Assembly: GCA_002695185.1 (NCBI GenBank)
Contig: NZOF01000135.1
Coordinates: forward strand, 1-27,349
Length of the DNA: 27,349 nucleotides
DNA from: Erythrobacter sp.
GTDB lineage: Bacteria; Pseudomonadota; Alphaproteobacteria; Sphingomonadales; Sphingomonadaceae
Direction: 5' to 3'
Positions 15,932 to 23,168 of the stretch are shown here, in pieces (positions within the stretch are counted from its first letter, which is position 1; each line of letters begins with the position of its first letter). The notes beneath the pieces are model-generated. The model saw only the letters and a program-made list of their open reading frames with translations. It had not been told where the DNA came from and did no database searches. A program made the translations under genes and the position numbers.

Positions 15932-16942
15932 TCAGGCTGCAGCCTTGAGAGCTGGTGTTTCGTCCTCACCAAGAAGGCGGGCAAGCATCACCTGCTGGCG
16001 ACGCACCTGCTCTACGCTGTCGGGCTCTTCCACGTCCTCGATCCAGCGATTGCCTTCGTATTCGGAGCAGATGTAACCGTCATAGCCGCCCTGTTGCAGG
16101 ACCTTGACGATCTCGTCGTAGGGAATCGACGGTTCCACGTAATCCTCGTTCATCTGATAGAACTTGCCGTGGATGTTGTGGATGCGCGGCATATAGTCGA
16201 GCATGCGCTTTGGCTCATATGCCGCATTGTGGCGCGAGGTTTCCGCCATTGCGATGGCCGGACCCTCTCCGCCCATCTCCCGCACATTGTGGATGACATA
16301 TTCGGAGAGGACGCGGTCGTCATAGGCCTTCACGATGTAGTCCGCGATCTCGTCGGGAACGCCCATGCGCCTGAATCTTTCGACCAAAACCGGCGGAAAC
16401 GCGTGCAGAAACATGCCCATATCGGGCAGGAAACCAAGCGCGTTGGAACCGGATTTCTCGAAGGCTTCCGCGTGGCGGATGATCCACGGATGGTCGAAGT
16501 GAAGCGGTGCGTGCACCTCGATCAGGATCTTGAGGCCTTTTTCTTCGGCATGCTGCGCGGCATCCACCAGCACCTGCGGATCGATGGAAACGAGCGCCCG
16601 GATGAACTTCATGCCCAACCGCGCACCGAAATCGATATCATTCTTCACGCTGGCTACCTGCTCGTCATGCGGCATTATGCGGCCCTTGTACCGCTTGTAG
16701 TCCAGCATGAAGTCGTGGCTGACAGGGGTGCAATCGTACTTTTTGATCAGCGAATGCCAGTTATCGATAGCGGCGTCCTCGACGCCAACTTCCGGCCAAC
16801 CCCAGAAGGTCTGTTCGCCGATGATCTCGATACCGTTGGCACCAAGTTCGGCCGAGGTGCGAATGCAATCTTCCAGGCTCATCTTACCTTGAAAGGTCTC
16901 GTTCTGATAGGAATAGAGGCTTACGCCTCGCTTGATCGCCAT
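15932..16942 (-). CDS. C-glycoside deglycosidase alpha subunit (xylose-isomerase-like TIM barrel)
   Basis: 336 residues of the sugar phosphate isomerase/epimerase fold. Candidate metal ligands are E142 in LIEVHAP, D174 in FLPDMGMF, H258 in HNIHGKFYQM and E294 in CSEYEGNRW; H144 next to the first ligand is a candidate catalytic base. The extended middle (about 175-250, including PDEIADYIVKAYDDR) and NIHGKFYQMNED resemble the large subunit of C-glycoside deglycosidases rather than simple isomerases. It lies directly before the small beta-subunit gene, as in characterised systems. ATG at 16942 was chosen for the strong GGAGGA six to seven bases upstream; a longer frame to 17014 has no such site. 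It is predicted to be cytoplasmic, Mn2+-type metal dependent, and to act after C3 oxidation of the sugar. Confidence 0.82.
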   Translation of the reverse strand: MAIKRGVSLYSYQNETFQGKMSLEDCIRTSAELGANGIEIIGEQTFWGWPEVGVEDAAIDNWHSLIKKYDCTPVSHDFMLDYKRYKGRIMPHDEQVASVKNDIDFGARLGMKFIRALVSIDPQVLVDAAQHAEEKGLKILIEVHAPLHFDHPWIIRHAEAFEKSGSNALGFLPDMGMFLHAFPPVLVERFRRMGVPDEIADYIVKAYDDRVLSEYVIHNVREMGGEGPAIAMAETSRHNAAYEPKRMLDYMPRIHNIHGKFYQMNEDYVEPSIPYDEIVKVLQQGGYDGYICSEYEGNRWIEDVEEPDSVEQVRRQQVMLARLLGEDETPALKAAA

Positions 16943-17008
16943 GGTCTTCCTCCGGATCGGTAGCCGGGCCGGCTCCTTCCTCATGGAAAGGCCGACACGG
17001 CTCACGTC

Positions 17009-17030
17009 GCCCACCGAATTCGCAGTGGGC
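17009..17030. other. Small hairpin between the TonB receptor and deglycosidase genes
   Basis: GCCCAC (17009-17014) pairs perfectly with GTGGGC (17025-17030) around a 10-base loop containing GAATTC. On the minus strand, where the flanking genes lie, no U-run follows, so this is not a convincing terminator. It may attenuate or process the transcript between the receptor and the deglycosidase genes. The 121-base gap shows no clear promoter, so the deglycosidase genes may depend on the TonB promoter. Confidence 0.35.
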
Positions 17031-17063
17031 TTTCGGTACTTGAACGCAATGGGTTCGCGCGAA

Positions 17064-19391
17064 TTAGAAATCGACGCCGATCCGCACGCCGTAGGTTCTG
17101 GGCGCGCCGAACTGGAAATCGAAGTTGTCGTCCGGACCGGCCGATACGAAATTGGCGTAGGCGAGCGGCTGTTCGTCCTCGATATTGCGGACGAACGCCT
17201 GAATGCTGAATGCCTCGTTCAACGGCTGGTATTTCAAGCTCAGGTCGGTTTGCGAGAACGCTTCCTGGCGCGAGGAGCGATAGTTGAAACTGCCCAGGAA
17301 ATATTCGCTCTTGAAGCGGCTGAATACGCTCGCGGTGAGCGAACCAGCACTGCCGAGCTCGAATATGTGATCGTAGCCAACCGTTATCGTGAATGCCGGC
17401 GACTGCGGCAGTTCGTTGCCGCTGAGGTCGGGTTGATCAATCGCAGGTCCGGGATCGAGGTCGGCGAGCCCATTATTATCGGGATTCACCGTGTCGAAAA
17501 TCGCGTATGATGCCAGCAACTCGTCATAGCGCGCGTTCAGATAGTTGAACGATGCGGAGAAGAAATCGGTCGGACTGAGTTCGATGGCCGTTTCCAACTC
17601 GACGCCCCAGATGGTCGCCGCGCCGGCATTGAACACCTGCTGGCCAACAGATGGGTCCAACAAGACCGGCGTCTGCAGATCCTTGTAGTCGTAGTAGAAC
17701 ACGTTTCCGTTGATGAGGTGCTCACCATAGGAACCGAAGTTCAGTTTCGCACCCAGTTCATACGCAGTGTTGGTTTCCGGATCATAGGCCCCGACGCTAT
17801 CGAAACCGCCGGATTTATAGCCCGTACTGACCTTGGCATAGACGAGCGTCTCGGCGTTCGGGGTATAGTTGAGGCCCGCGAGCCAGGTCAGCTGTTCGTT
17901 GTCCTGCTCGAGATCCAGGATCGAAGGGGGCGCTCCTGTCGGCGCGACGGGGGCTGTGTTGAAGCGGAACCCGTAATTTCCGTAGCGACCCGACCGCTTG
18001 TCGATCGTATAGCGAAGACCGCCGATACCCGTGAATTGATCGGAAAACGCGTACTCGACCTGCGCAAAGGCGGCGTAGCTGTCGGAATCCGTGTCTCGCG
18101 AAAACGTGTTAAGGAAACTGCCGTTGGGCCCGATGAAGGGACTGTAAAGCCCTCTCAACGCGTTGATTTTTTCGTTGTAGAAGAACAGCCCGCCTTGCCA
18201 CGTCAAGGCACCGGTCTCGCCGTTCAGGCGCAATTCGTGACTTTGCGTGTCCACCGCATTGCCGAATTCGTAATAGATGTAATTCGGCAGGGCCAAATCG
18301 GCATCCTGGTCCGTGCGGCGATATCCGCCCAGATAGGTCAGCGTGGCTCCGCCGAAGTCGTATTCGACACGGCCGCGGACCGCGTAGCTATCCTGGATAT
18401 TCGGATTGAGCGGCAGCGCCGTGTTCGGGCCGTTGTAGGACGACCGATCCCCGAAACTGTCGACCACTTGGGAATTGAGCGGAATACACTGACCGCCGGG
18501 AATGAGAGGTGCCGCGTCGACGAAGCCGTTCTGGCTGCAGTCCGCCCCCGGACCATTGCCGGGCGCATTGAAGTCGTAGGATGCGAAGGCCCCGACGATG
18601 TTTTCATTGCGAACATATTCGCCCGAGATATCGACCGACAGGCGGTCGGTCGGACGCAAGGCCAGGGTCACACGGCCGCCCTTGTTGTCGGCAGTACCGC
18701 TCCGCACGACGTCGTTGCCCGCCGCCGCCCTGTTGGGGTGGAAGAAATAGCCGTCGCGCTTGTTGTAGACGCCCGCCAAGCGCACACCGCCGATCGCGCC
18801 GAGCGGGATATCGATGCCGGCTTCGATCTTCTTGTGATCGTAGTTGCCATAGGTCGCGTTGATGTTCGCGCCGAATTCATTGCCAGGCTTGCGAGTGATG
18901 AAGTTGATGGCGCCGCCGGTGGCATTGCGGCCATACAAGGTCCCCTGCGGACCGCGCAGGACTTCGATCCGATCAATGTCGAACAAAGCCAGATTCAGGA
19001 CGTTCGGACGGTTGATGTACTCGCCATCGATATTGACGGCGATCGACTGATCCTGGCCTTCGTCGTTGGAGTTCGTCCCGACCCCGCGAACCGCCACGCG
19101 TGTGTAGTTGCCGTCCTGCGTGATGTTCAGGACCGGCGCGACCCGCGTCAGGTCCTGAAAGTCGGTAATGCCCGCATCTTCGAGCGCCTCGCCACCGACG
19201 ACATCGATAGCGATCGGCACATCCTGCACATTTTCCGACCGGTTCTGTGCAGTGACCACGATGACGTTTGCGGCCTGGGCCTCATCATCGGCCTCCGGCT
19301 CACCCGGCGTAGTCTGGGCATATGCAGGCACGGCAAATGCCGCGAACGCGCAACCGACCAGCAAAAACGACTTGTGAAAATTCTTTACCAT
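17064..19391 (-). CDS. TonB-dependent outer-membrane receptor
   Basis: 775 residues. A Sec signal peptide (1-25, ending AVPAYA) precedes a TonB-box-like NVIVVTAQ (about 42-49). The plug domain has VPIAIDVVGGEAL, IDRIEVLRGPQGTLYGRNATGG and GAINFITRKPG, and a 22-strand-type beta barrel ends in phenylalanine (RIGVDF), the usual outer-membrane sorting end. Such receptors import large or scarce substrates using the proton gradient via TonB/ExbBD; sphingomonads carry many for sugars, siderophores and plant aromatics. The start ATG has AGAGGA about five bases upstream and a well-formed promoter at 19443-19472. It lies upstream of the deglycosidase and GH3 genes, suggesting uptake of the glycoside. 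The substrate is inferred from context only. Confidence 0.93.
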   Translation of the reverse strand: MVKNFHKSFLLVGCAFAAFAVPAYAQTTPGEPEADDEAQAANVIVVTAQNRSENVQDVPIAIDVVGGEALEDAGITDFQDLTRVAPVLNITQDGNYTRVAVRGVGTNSNDEGQDQSIAVNIDGEYINRPNVLNLALFDIDRIEVLRGPQGTLYGRNATGGAINFITRKPGNEFGANINATYGNYDHKKIEAGIDIPLGAIGGVRLAGVYNKRDGYFFHPNRAAAGNDVVRSGTADNKGGRVTLALRPTDRLSVDISGEYVRNENIVGAFASYDFNAPGNGPGADCSQNGFVDAAPLIPGGQCIPLNSQVVDSFGDRSSYNGPNTALPLNPNIQDSYAVRGRVEYDFGGATLTYLGGYRRTDQDADLALPNYIYYEFGNAVDTQSHELRLNGETGALTWQGGLFFYNEKINALRGLYSPFIGPNGSFLNTFSRDTDSDSYAAFAQVEYAFSDQFTGIGGLRYTIDKRSGRYGNYGFRFNTAPVAPTGAPPSILDLEQDNEQLTWLAGLNYTPNAETLVYAKVSTGYKSGGFDSVGAYDPETNTAYELGAKLNFGSYGEHLINGNVFYYDYKDLQTPVLLDPSVGQQVFNAGAATIWGVELETAIELSPTDFFSASFNYLNARYDELLASYAIFDTVNPDNNGLADLDPGPAIDQPDLSGNELPQSPAFTITVGYDHIFELGSAGSLTASVFSRFKSEYFLGSFNYRSSRQEAFSQTDLSLKYQPLNEAFSIQAFVRNIEDEQPLAYANFVSAGPDDNFDFQFGAPRTYGVRIGVDF

Positions 19392-19430
19392 TTATCCTCT
19401 CCCCAGCCCCCGACTTTGGTCGGTCAGCGT

Positions 19431-19450
19431 AATAGAATGGTCACTCTAGT
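19431..19450. promoter_or_regulatory. Operator-like element at the TonB receptor promoter
   Basis: AATAGAATGGTCACTCTAGT is a copy of the recurrent element with both arms recognisable (AATAGAA and TCTAGT). It overlaps the -10 of the receptor promoter and the likely transcription start, so binding there would repress. About 12 of 20 positions match the perfect copy at 5561. Confidence 0.55.
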
Positions 19451-19472
19451 TCTCATTTGTATGAGTTGTCAA
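19443..19472 (-). promoter_or_regulatory. Promoter of the TonB receptor with internal palindrome
   Basis: On the minus strand a perfect -35 TTGACA (19472-19467) is followed after 18 bases by TAGAGT (19448-19443). The spacer holds the palindrome CTCAT-TTGT-ATGAG (19452-19465), of which the 12 bases ATTTGTATGAGT (19455-19466) recur in reverse orientation at 205-216 in the dehydratase promoter. The -10 lies inside the operator-like element at 19431-19450. Confidence 0.6.
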
Positions 19473-20047
19473 TGCCGCTTGCTGAGGCCGACGCAGCCGA
19501 TGGCCAGCTGCTTCGCCATTGCGTCCAGTTGGCCGGCTATCTGGTCGTCCTGGAGGGAGCCGTCGGCGGCAAACGGTTTCTGTTCGACGGAGTTGATCGC
19601 GATGCCTATCGGGGTTGGCCAACCGCGCATGGCATGGATCACGCCGCGTAGCGCCGCGAGCGTTACGCCTCCCGCCTGCCAACCGGCTGCCGACACCAAG
19701 AGCCCTACTGGACGCCCATCGAAATAGGGCCGTTCGTCTTCGCGCAACTCTTCGAGCAGATCGATCGCGTTTTTTATGAGGCCGGAGATACCTCCGTGGT
19801 AGCTTGGCGACGCGATGACGATGCCATCGGACTGGCGAATGGCCTCGACGAATCGCAATTCCTCGTCGGTCCGATCGCGCGAGTACGGGTCGTAATGCGG
19901 CAATGCGCACAGCTGCTCACCGCCGAAGAGCTGCGTGTGGGCTCCGTGCGAAGCACAGATATCCAGTACCGACTTGACCAGCAGTTCGGTCGAGGAGCCA
20001 GGGCGCTGCGTTCCACCGATACCTACGATACGCGGCTGGCGGCTCAA
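19469..20047 (-). CDS. NAD(P)H-dependent FMN reductase (flavodoxin-like)
   Basis: 192 residues of the NADPH_FMN_red family. The phosphate-binding loop is GGTQRPGSST (11-20), and the SPSYHGGISGLIKNAIDL segment (about 80-97) binds the flavin ring and shapes the dimer. It supplies reduced FMN to a partner oxygenase. The gene follows the LLM monooxygenase with a TTGA overlap: the start TTG (20047-20045) shares bases with the stop of that gene, and no ATG or GTG is close in frame. The overlap with an LLM gene makes a two-component flavin-dependent monooxygenase very likely. It acts in the cytoplasm. The name of the electron donor (NADH or NADPH) cannot be decided from sequence. Confidence 0.87.
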   Translation of the reverse strand: MSRQPRIVGIGGTQRPGSSTELLVKSVLDICASHGAHTQLFGGEQLCALPHYDPYSRDRTDEELRFVEAIRQSDGIVIASPSYHGGISGLIKNAIDLLEELREDERPYFDGRPVGLLVSAAGWQAGGVTLAALRGVIHAMRGWPTPIGIAINSVEQKPFAADGSLQDDQIAGQLDAMAKQLAIGCVGLSKRH

Positions 20048-21144
20048 GATGTGAGTTCCGGCATGACGCGCTTCGAGATCAGTTCGAGCGTCTGATCACC
20101 CAGCCGAAGCTTCTCCTCGGTCAGCGGTCCGGTAACCGTACCGCACAGAATATTGCCGATGCCGAGCTCCTTGTAAGGCCTCAGGTGCTCGACGACCGTT
20201 TCGGGAGAACCGTAGAGGCACCATGTGCCGATCCAGTCTTCCGAAAGAGCATTCGGCGTGCGATCCGTCTTTTTGTTGGCATCGTCGCTTTCGGCGCGGG
20301 CATTGAATTCGGCCTCGCGCTCGATCGCATCCTGATAGGCGCGCAGGATGACTTCCAGCTCTTCGCGGGCCTGCTCGTCCGTTTCGGCGACGTGGACGCA
20401 CTGATAGGTGTGGGTCGTCCAGGAAAGGGCGCGATCAATGGTCGCCTGATCGTGGTCCGCATTGACCAGCTGATCCTTGTAGGCGGCGAAATATTTCTGG
20501 ACGTGCTTGAAGGGTTCCGTTCCGCCGATCTTGGGGGGCGTGAATGCGGGGATGAAGGCCGGCCAGCCATTCTCGGCAGCCCGCCGTGTACTTCCCTCGC
20601 TCATGGCAACCGGGATGAGCGGCGCGTGCCCCTTCGAGTAGGCTACGGGCGCGATACGCTGGAGGACCCGTCCCTTATGGGGCCCATTGTCGATCTCGAT
20701 CGCGGGATCCTCCATCGACTTAGCCCAAAGTTCTTCGGCAATCTCCAGATTGCGATCCGAGATGCCCTTGGCCTCGCTGTAGTTGACTCCGAACCCGATC
20801 ATCTCTTCCGGCGTGGTACCGCTTCCCACGCCCACGAGGATTTTGCCGTCGGTCAGCTGGTCGAGGATGTTAATCCGCTCAACGAAGCGCACCGGGTGAT
20901 GAAGCGGAACCGACACGACCGAGAAGCCGAAATGCATGTCCGGCATCTGCGCTGCCAGATAGGCCGCGAAAATGAAGCTGTCGCTGGCAACCGGCATGTA
21001 ACCGTTGAAATGGTGGTCGGGCAGGAAGATTGCCTCGAAACCGCAATCGCGTGCCTTTTTCGCGTGCTTTTCAAGATCCTTGATCAGCTGCCGATCATCT
21101 TCCGGCCGCATCGTACGCGCATTCAGAAAAACGGAAAATCGCAT
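20044..21144 (-). CDS. LLM-class (luciferase-like) flavin-dependent monooxygenase
   Basis: 366 residues with the bacterial-luciferase TIM barrel: MRFSVFLNARTM at the start, EAIFLPDHHFNGYMP (37-51), HFGFSVVSVPLHHPVRFVER (71-90) and the flavin-binding LVGVGSGTTPEEM (103-115). Such enzymes use FMNH2 from a separate reductase, here encoded directly after it with a TTGA overlap, to insert oxygen into an organic substrate (hydroxylation, Baeyer-Villiger or C-heteroatom cleavage). A perfect TATAAT lies at 21173-21168, and the gene is divergent from the TetR regulator. In this island it could oxidise the aglycone before or instead of the FAD hydroxylase, for example on a flavonoid C ring. This is speculative; the family and pairing are clear. 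Confidence 0.88.
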   Translation of the reverse strand: MRFSVFLNARTMRPEDDRQLIKDLEKHAKKARDCGFEAIFLPDHHFNGYMPVASDSFIFAAYLAAQMPDMHFGFSVVSVPLHHPVRFVERINILDQLTDGKILVGVGSGTTPEEMIGFGVNYSEAKGISDRNLEIAEELWAKSMEDPAIEIDNGPHKGRVLQRIAPVAYSKGHAPLIPVAMSEGSTRRAAENGWPAFIPAFTPPKIGGTEPFKHVQKYFAAYKDQLVNADHDQATIDRALSWTTHTYQCVHVAETDEQAREELEVILRAYQDAIEREAEFNARAESDDANKKTDRTPNALSEDWIGTWCLYGSPETVVEHLRPYKELGIGNILCGTVTGPLTEEKLRLGDQTLELISKRVMPELTS

Positions 21145-21167
21145 CCCTCACCCCTTCTCCCGACCGA

Positions 21168-21173
21168 ATTATA
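21168..21173 (-). promoter_or_regulatory. -10 box of the LLM monooxygenase promoter
   Basis: A perfect TATAAT on the minus strand, 24 bases before the LLM ATG. The region 17 bases upstream (21191-21196) reads TCTAAT, not a consensus -35, and lies inside the operator-like element, so activity may depend on or be blocked by a regulator. Confidence 0.5.
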
Positions 21174-21190
21174 ACTTCGGCTCGATATAA

Positions 21191-21210
21191 ATTAGAATTG
21201 ACGTTCGCAT
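21191..21210. promoter_or_regulatory. Operator-like element between the TetR and LLM genes
   Basis: ATTAGAATTGACGTTCGCAT shares its first nine bases with the perfect inverted repeat at 5561 and matches it in about 14 of 20 positions. A wider dyad AGAAT-N10-ATTCT spans about 21194-21213. It overlaps the -35 region of the leftward LLM promoter, and TAGAAT within it could be the -10 of the rightward tetR. This is the classic position for a TetR autoregulatory site. Confidence 0.6.
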
Positions 21211-21229
21211 TCTCTTCCTGCTTTCAGAA

Positions 21230-21913
21230 ATGATGTCAACCCAAGCGCACAGCGATTTTCCGGCGGTCGAGAAACTTCTGGAGACGGCGATCAGCCGAAA
21301 ACCGCGGCAGGGGCGCTCCCTCGCGTCGTTCGAGCGCATGCTCGAAGCCACCCGCGAACTGATGCTCGAGCGCGGGAGCGAAGACTTCACGCTGCAGGAT
21401 GTGAGCAACCGGGGGAATGTCTCGATCGGCTCGATCTACCTGCGGTTCGAAAGCAAGGATCGTCTTCTCTACGCAGTCATCGGGCAGGAACTTCAGACCA
21501 TTGTGGAACGGGAAGCCGCGATGGTGGAGGCGATCGCTTCGCAGAGCGGCAGCCTGAAGGAATTCCTCGCGAAATATATCGAAGCTTACATCGCTTTCAT
21601 GGCCGAACATGCGACCATGCTCCGCGCCATCATGCAGCGCGCGGCGATCGATCCGGTAGTCTCTCCATGCGGGAAGGAAGCGGGTCACAAGGCGCTATCG
21701 GGAACAGCGGATGTGATCCTCTCCTTCCGGGACGAGATAAAGGGGGACGATCCCCGCGGAAAATCCGAAGCAGTCCTGCATATGATCTTCGCATCTGTCG
21801 CCCGACGATTCGGACTGGGCGTCTCGGCCGAAGCGGCAGACCCGATGATCTGGGAAAGGCTGCGACCACAGCTGTCCGAAATGGCCTACGCCTACCTGAT
21901 CTATAGCGACTGA
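21230..21913 (+). CDS. TetR/AcrR-family transcriptional regulator
   Basis: 227 residues. The N-terminal DNA-binding domain (about 33-80) includes the helix-turn-helix TLQDVSNRGNVSIGSIYLRF followed by ESKDRLL, the usual TetR recognition pattern. The C-terminal half is helical and variable, as expected of a ligand pocket and dimer face; no ligand can be predicted. Two adjacent ATGs (21230 and 21233) are possible starts and neither has a clear ribosome-binding site. It is divergent from the LLM/FMN reductase operon, with the element at 21191-21210 in the shared promoter. Because the same element occurs at the other upper-pathway promoters, this protein is the best candidate for the regulator of the whole island, probably a repressor released by the glycoside or aglycone. 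Confidence 0.88.
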   Translation: MMSTQAHSDFPAVEKLLETAISRKPRQGRSLASFERMLEATRELMLERGSEDFTLQDVSNRGNVSIGSIYLRFESKDRLLYAVIGQELQTIVEREAAMVEAIASQSGSLKEFLAKYIEAYIAFMAEHATMLRAIMQRAAIDPVVSPCGKEAGHKALSGTADVILSFRDEIKGDDPRGKSEAVLHMIFASVARRFGLGVSAEAADPMIWERLRPQLSEMAYAYLIYSD

Positions 21914-21981
21914 ACGGGCCGCGCACGGGCCATTCTAAAGTTCAGCCGGCACCAATTTCGTCGCGCGCATGCACAGCTCGC

Positions 21982-23166
21982 TCAAGTCGACGTTTTTTCA
22001 ATCTCGTCGATGATCTTCATGGCTTCGGCGAAGGCCGTATTTGCCGCCGGAACGCCCGCGTAAATGGCGGTCTGCATCAGCACTTCCTTCAGTTCGTCGC
22101 GCGTGAAACCACCGCGCTCCAGACCGACGCGCACATGCAGCGCGAATTCTTCCCAGCGGGAAAGGCTGGCGGTGATCGCGATGACGAGGAGCCGCCTCGT
22201 CCGATCGTCCAGACCCGGCCGGCCCCAAATCTCGTGCCAGGCAATGCGCGTGATCATGGCCTGAAAGTCCGCGTTGAATGGCGTGGCTTTCGCTATGCTC
22301 GCATCGACCCAATCATCGCCGAGGACGCGTCGGCGATTGAGAAGTCCGGCCTCGTACAGCGCGTCGGCCGCATCGCGCGTCTGCTCTCGCGGCAGGAAAA
22401 AATTGCGCAGCGCCGCCGCCAGTCTGGCAGGGACTTCGATCGGGGCGAGGTGACCGCATTCCAGCGCCAATTCCTCGGCTCCCCGGATGGAGCTTGCCAA
22501 GACCTTTCCATGCGGCTCGCGCGGGGTCGAAGCGTCCTGCGTTCCAGTCACGACCAGGCTCGGCGCGGCAATCTCGCCAAGCCTGCCCTGAAGCTCCATG
22601 TCGCGAATGGCAGCCCCGGCGCCTGCGTAACCCGCGGGGTCCATCGACAAGAGGTTTCGGCGCAACTCCGCCGCAGATTGCGAATGAGCCGCGGCGAAAC
22701 CGCCAGAGAGAAAGCGTTCCATCGCAAGGTCCGCGATCGCCTCCGTACCGCCGCTGCGCACGGCATCGATGCGCGCCTGCCAAGCGGCGCTATCCATCGC
22801 GGCGGACGTGCAGACCAAAGCGAGCCGATCCACCCGTTCGGGTGCATCGAGCGCGATCTGCATGGCCACCATCCCGCCGAGCGACAAGCCGGCGATATGC
22901 GCCCGCTCGATACCCGCGCTGTCCATGGCGGCGACCACATCGCTCGCCAATTCCGGCAGGCTGTATTCGCCATCCGGCACGTCCGACGCACCGTGACCGC
23001 GTGTGTCCAGCCGCAGGATACGGAAAGCGGGCAAGAGGCGGTCGATACAGCCGTCCCACACGGACATATCGGTGCCTATGGAATTGAGCAGGACCAGCGC
23101 CGGCTTGTCATCGCTGCCCTGCAGCTTCCAGTAGATGCGGATGCCGTCATGCGAAGCAAAGGGCAT
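21982..23166 (-). CDS. pcaDC: Fused 3-oxoadipate enol-lactonase / 4-carboxymuconolactone decarboxylase
   Basis: 394 residues with two enzymes in one chain. Residues 1-258 are an alpha/beta hydrolase (PcaD): oxyanion region LLNSIGTDMSVWD, nucleophile S95 in AGLSLGG, D211 in TGTQDAST and H239 in CGHLAP. Residues 262-394 are a carboxymuconolactone decarboxylase domain (PcaC) with RRLLVIAITASLSRWEEFALHVR and the helical RDELKEVLMQTAIYAGVPAA. Together they convert 4-carboxymuconolactone through the enol-lactone to 3-oxoadipate. ATG at 23166 follows the pcaB stop by two bases, with AAGGGA upstream; the frame stays open much further upstream, but that part is antisense-frame sequence inside pcaB. 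It is the last gene of the pca operon and converges on the TetR gene. Confidence 0.93.
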   Translation of the reverse strand: MPFASHDGIRIYWKLQGSDDKPALVLLNSIGTDMSVWDGCIDRLLPAFRILRLDTRGHGASDVPDGEYSLPELASDVVAAMDSAGIERAHIAGLSLGGMVAMQIALDAPERVDRLALVCTSAAMDSAAWQARIDAVRSGGTEAIADLAMERFLSGGFAAAHSQSAAELRRNLLSMDPAGYAGAGAAIRDMELQGRLGEIAAPSLVVTGTQDASTPREPHGKVLASSIRGAEELALECGHLAPIEVPARLAAALRNFFLPREQTRDAADALYEAGLLNRRRVLGDDWVDASIAKATPFNADFQAMITRIAWHEIWGRPGLDDRTRRLLVIAITASLSRWEEFALHVRVGLERGGFTRDELKEVLMQTAIYAGVPAANTAFAEAMKIIDEIEKTST

Positions 23167-23168
23167 GT

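Noticed and set aside
17009..17030. Terminator after the TonB receptor gene
   Set aside because: The 6-bp stem lacks a U-run on the transcribed strand and has a long loop; listed only as a hairpin.
17718..19727. A 669-codon open frame on the plus strand opposite the TonB receptor
   Set aside because: It is antisense to a clear receptor gene. Its peptide is Arg/Val/Asp-rich with no family pattern, as expected of a GC-rich shadow frame.
21914..21981. Terminator or operator between the convergent TetR and pcaDC genes
   Set aside because: Only a short GGCC-type pairing and a lone TTTAGAAT half site are visible; neither is convincing.
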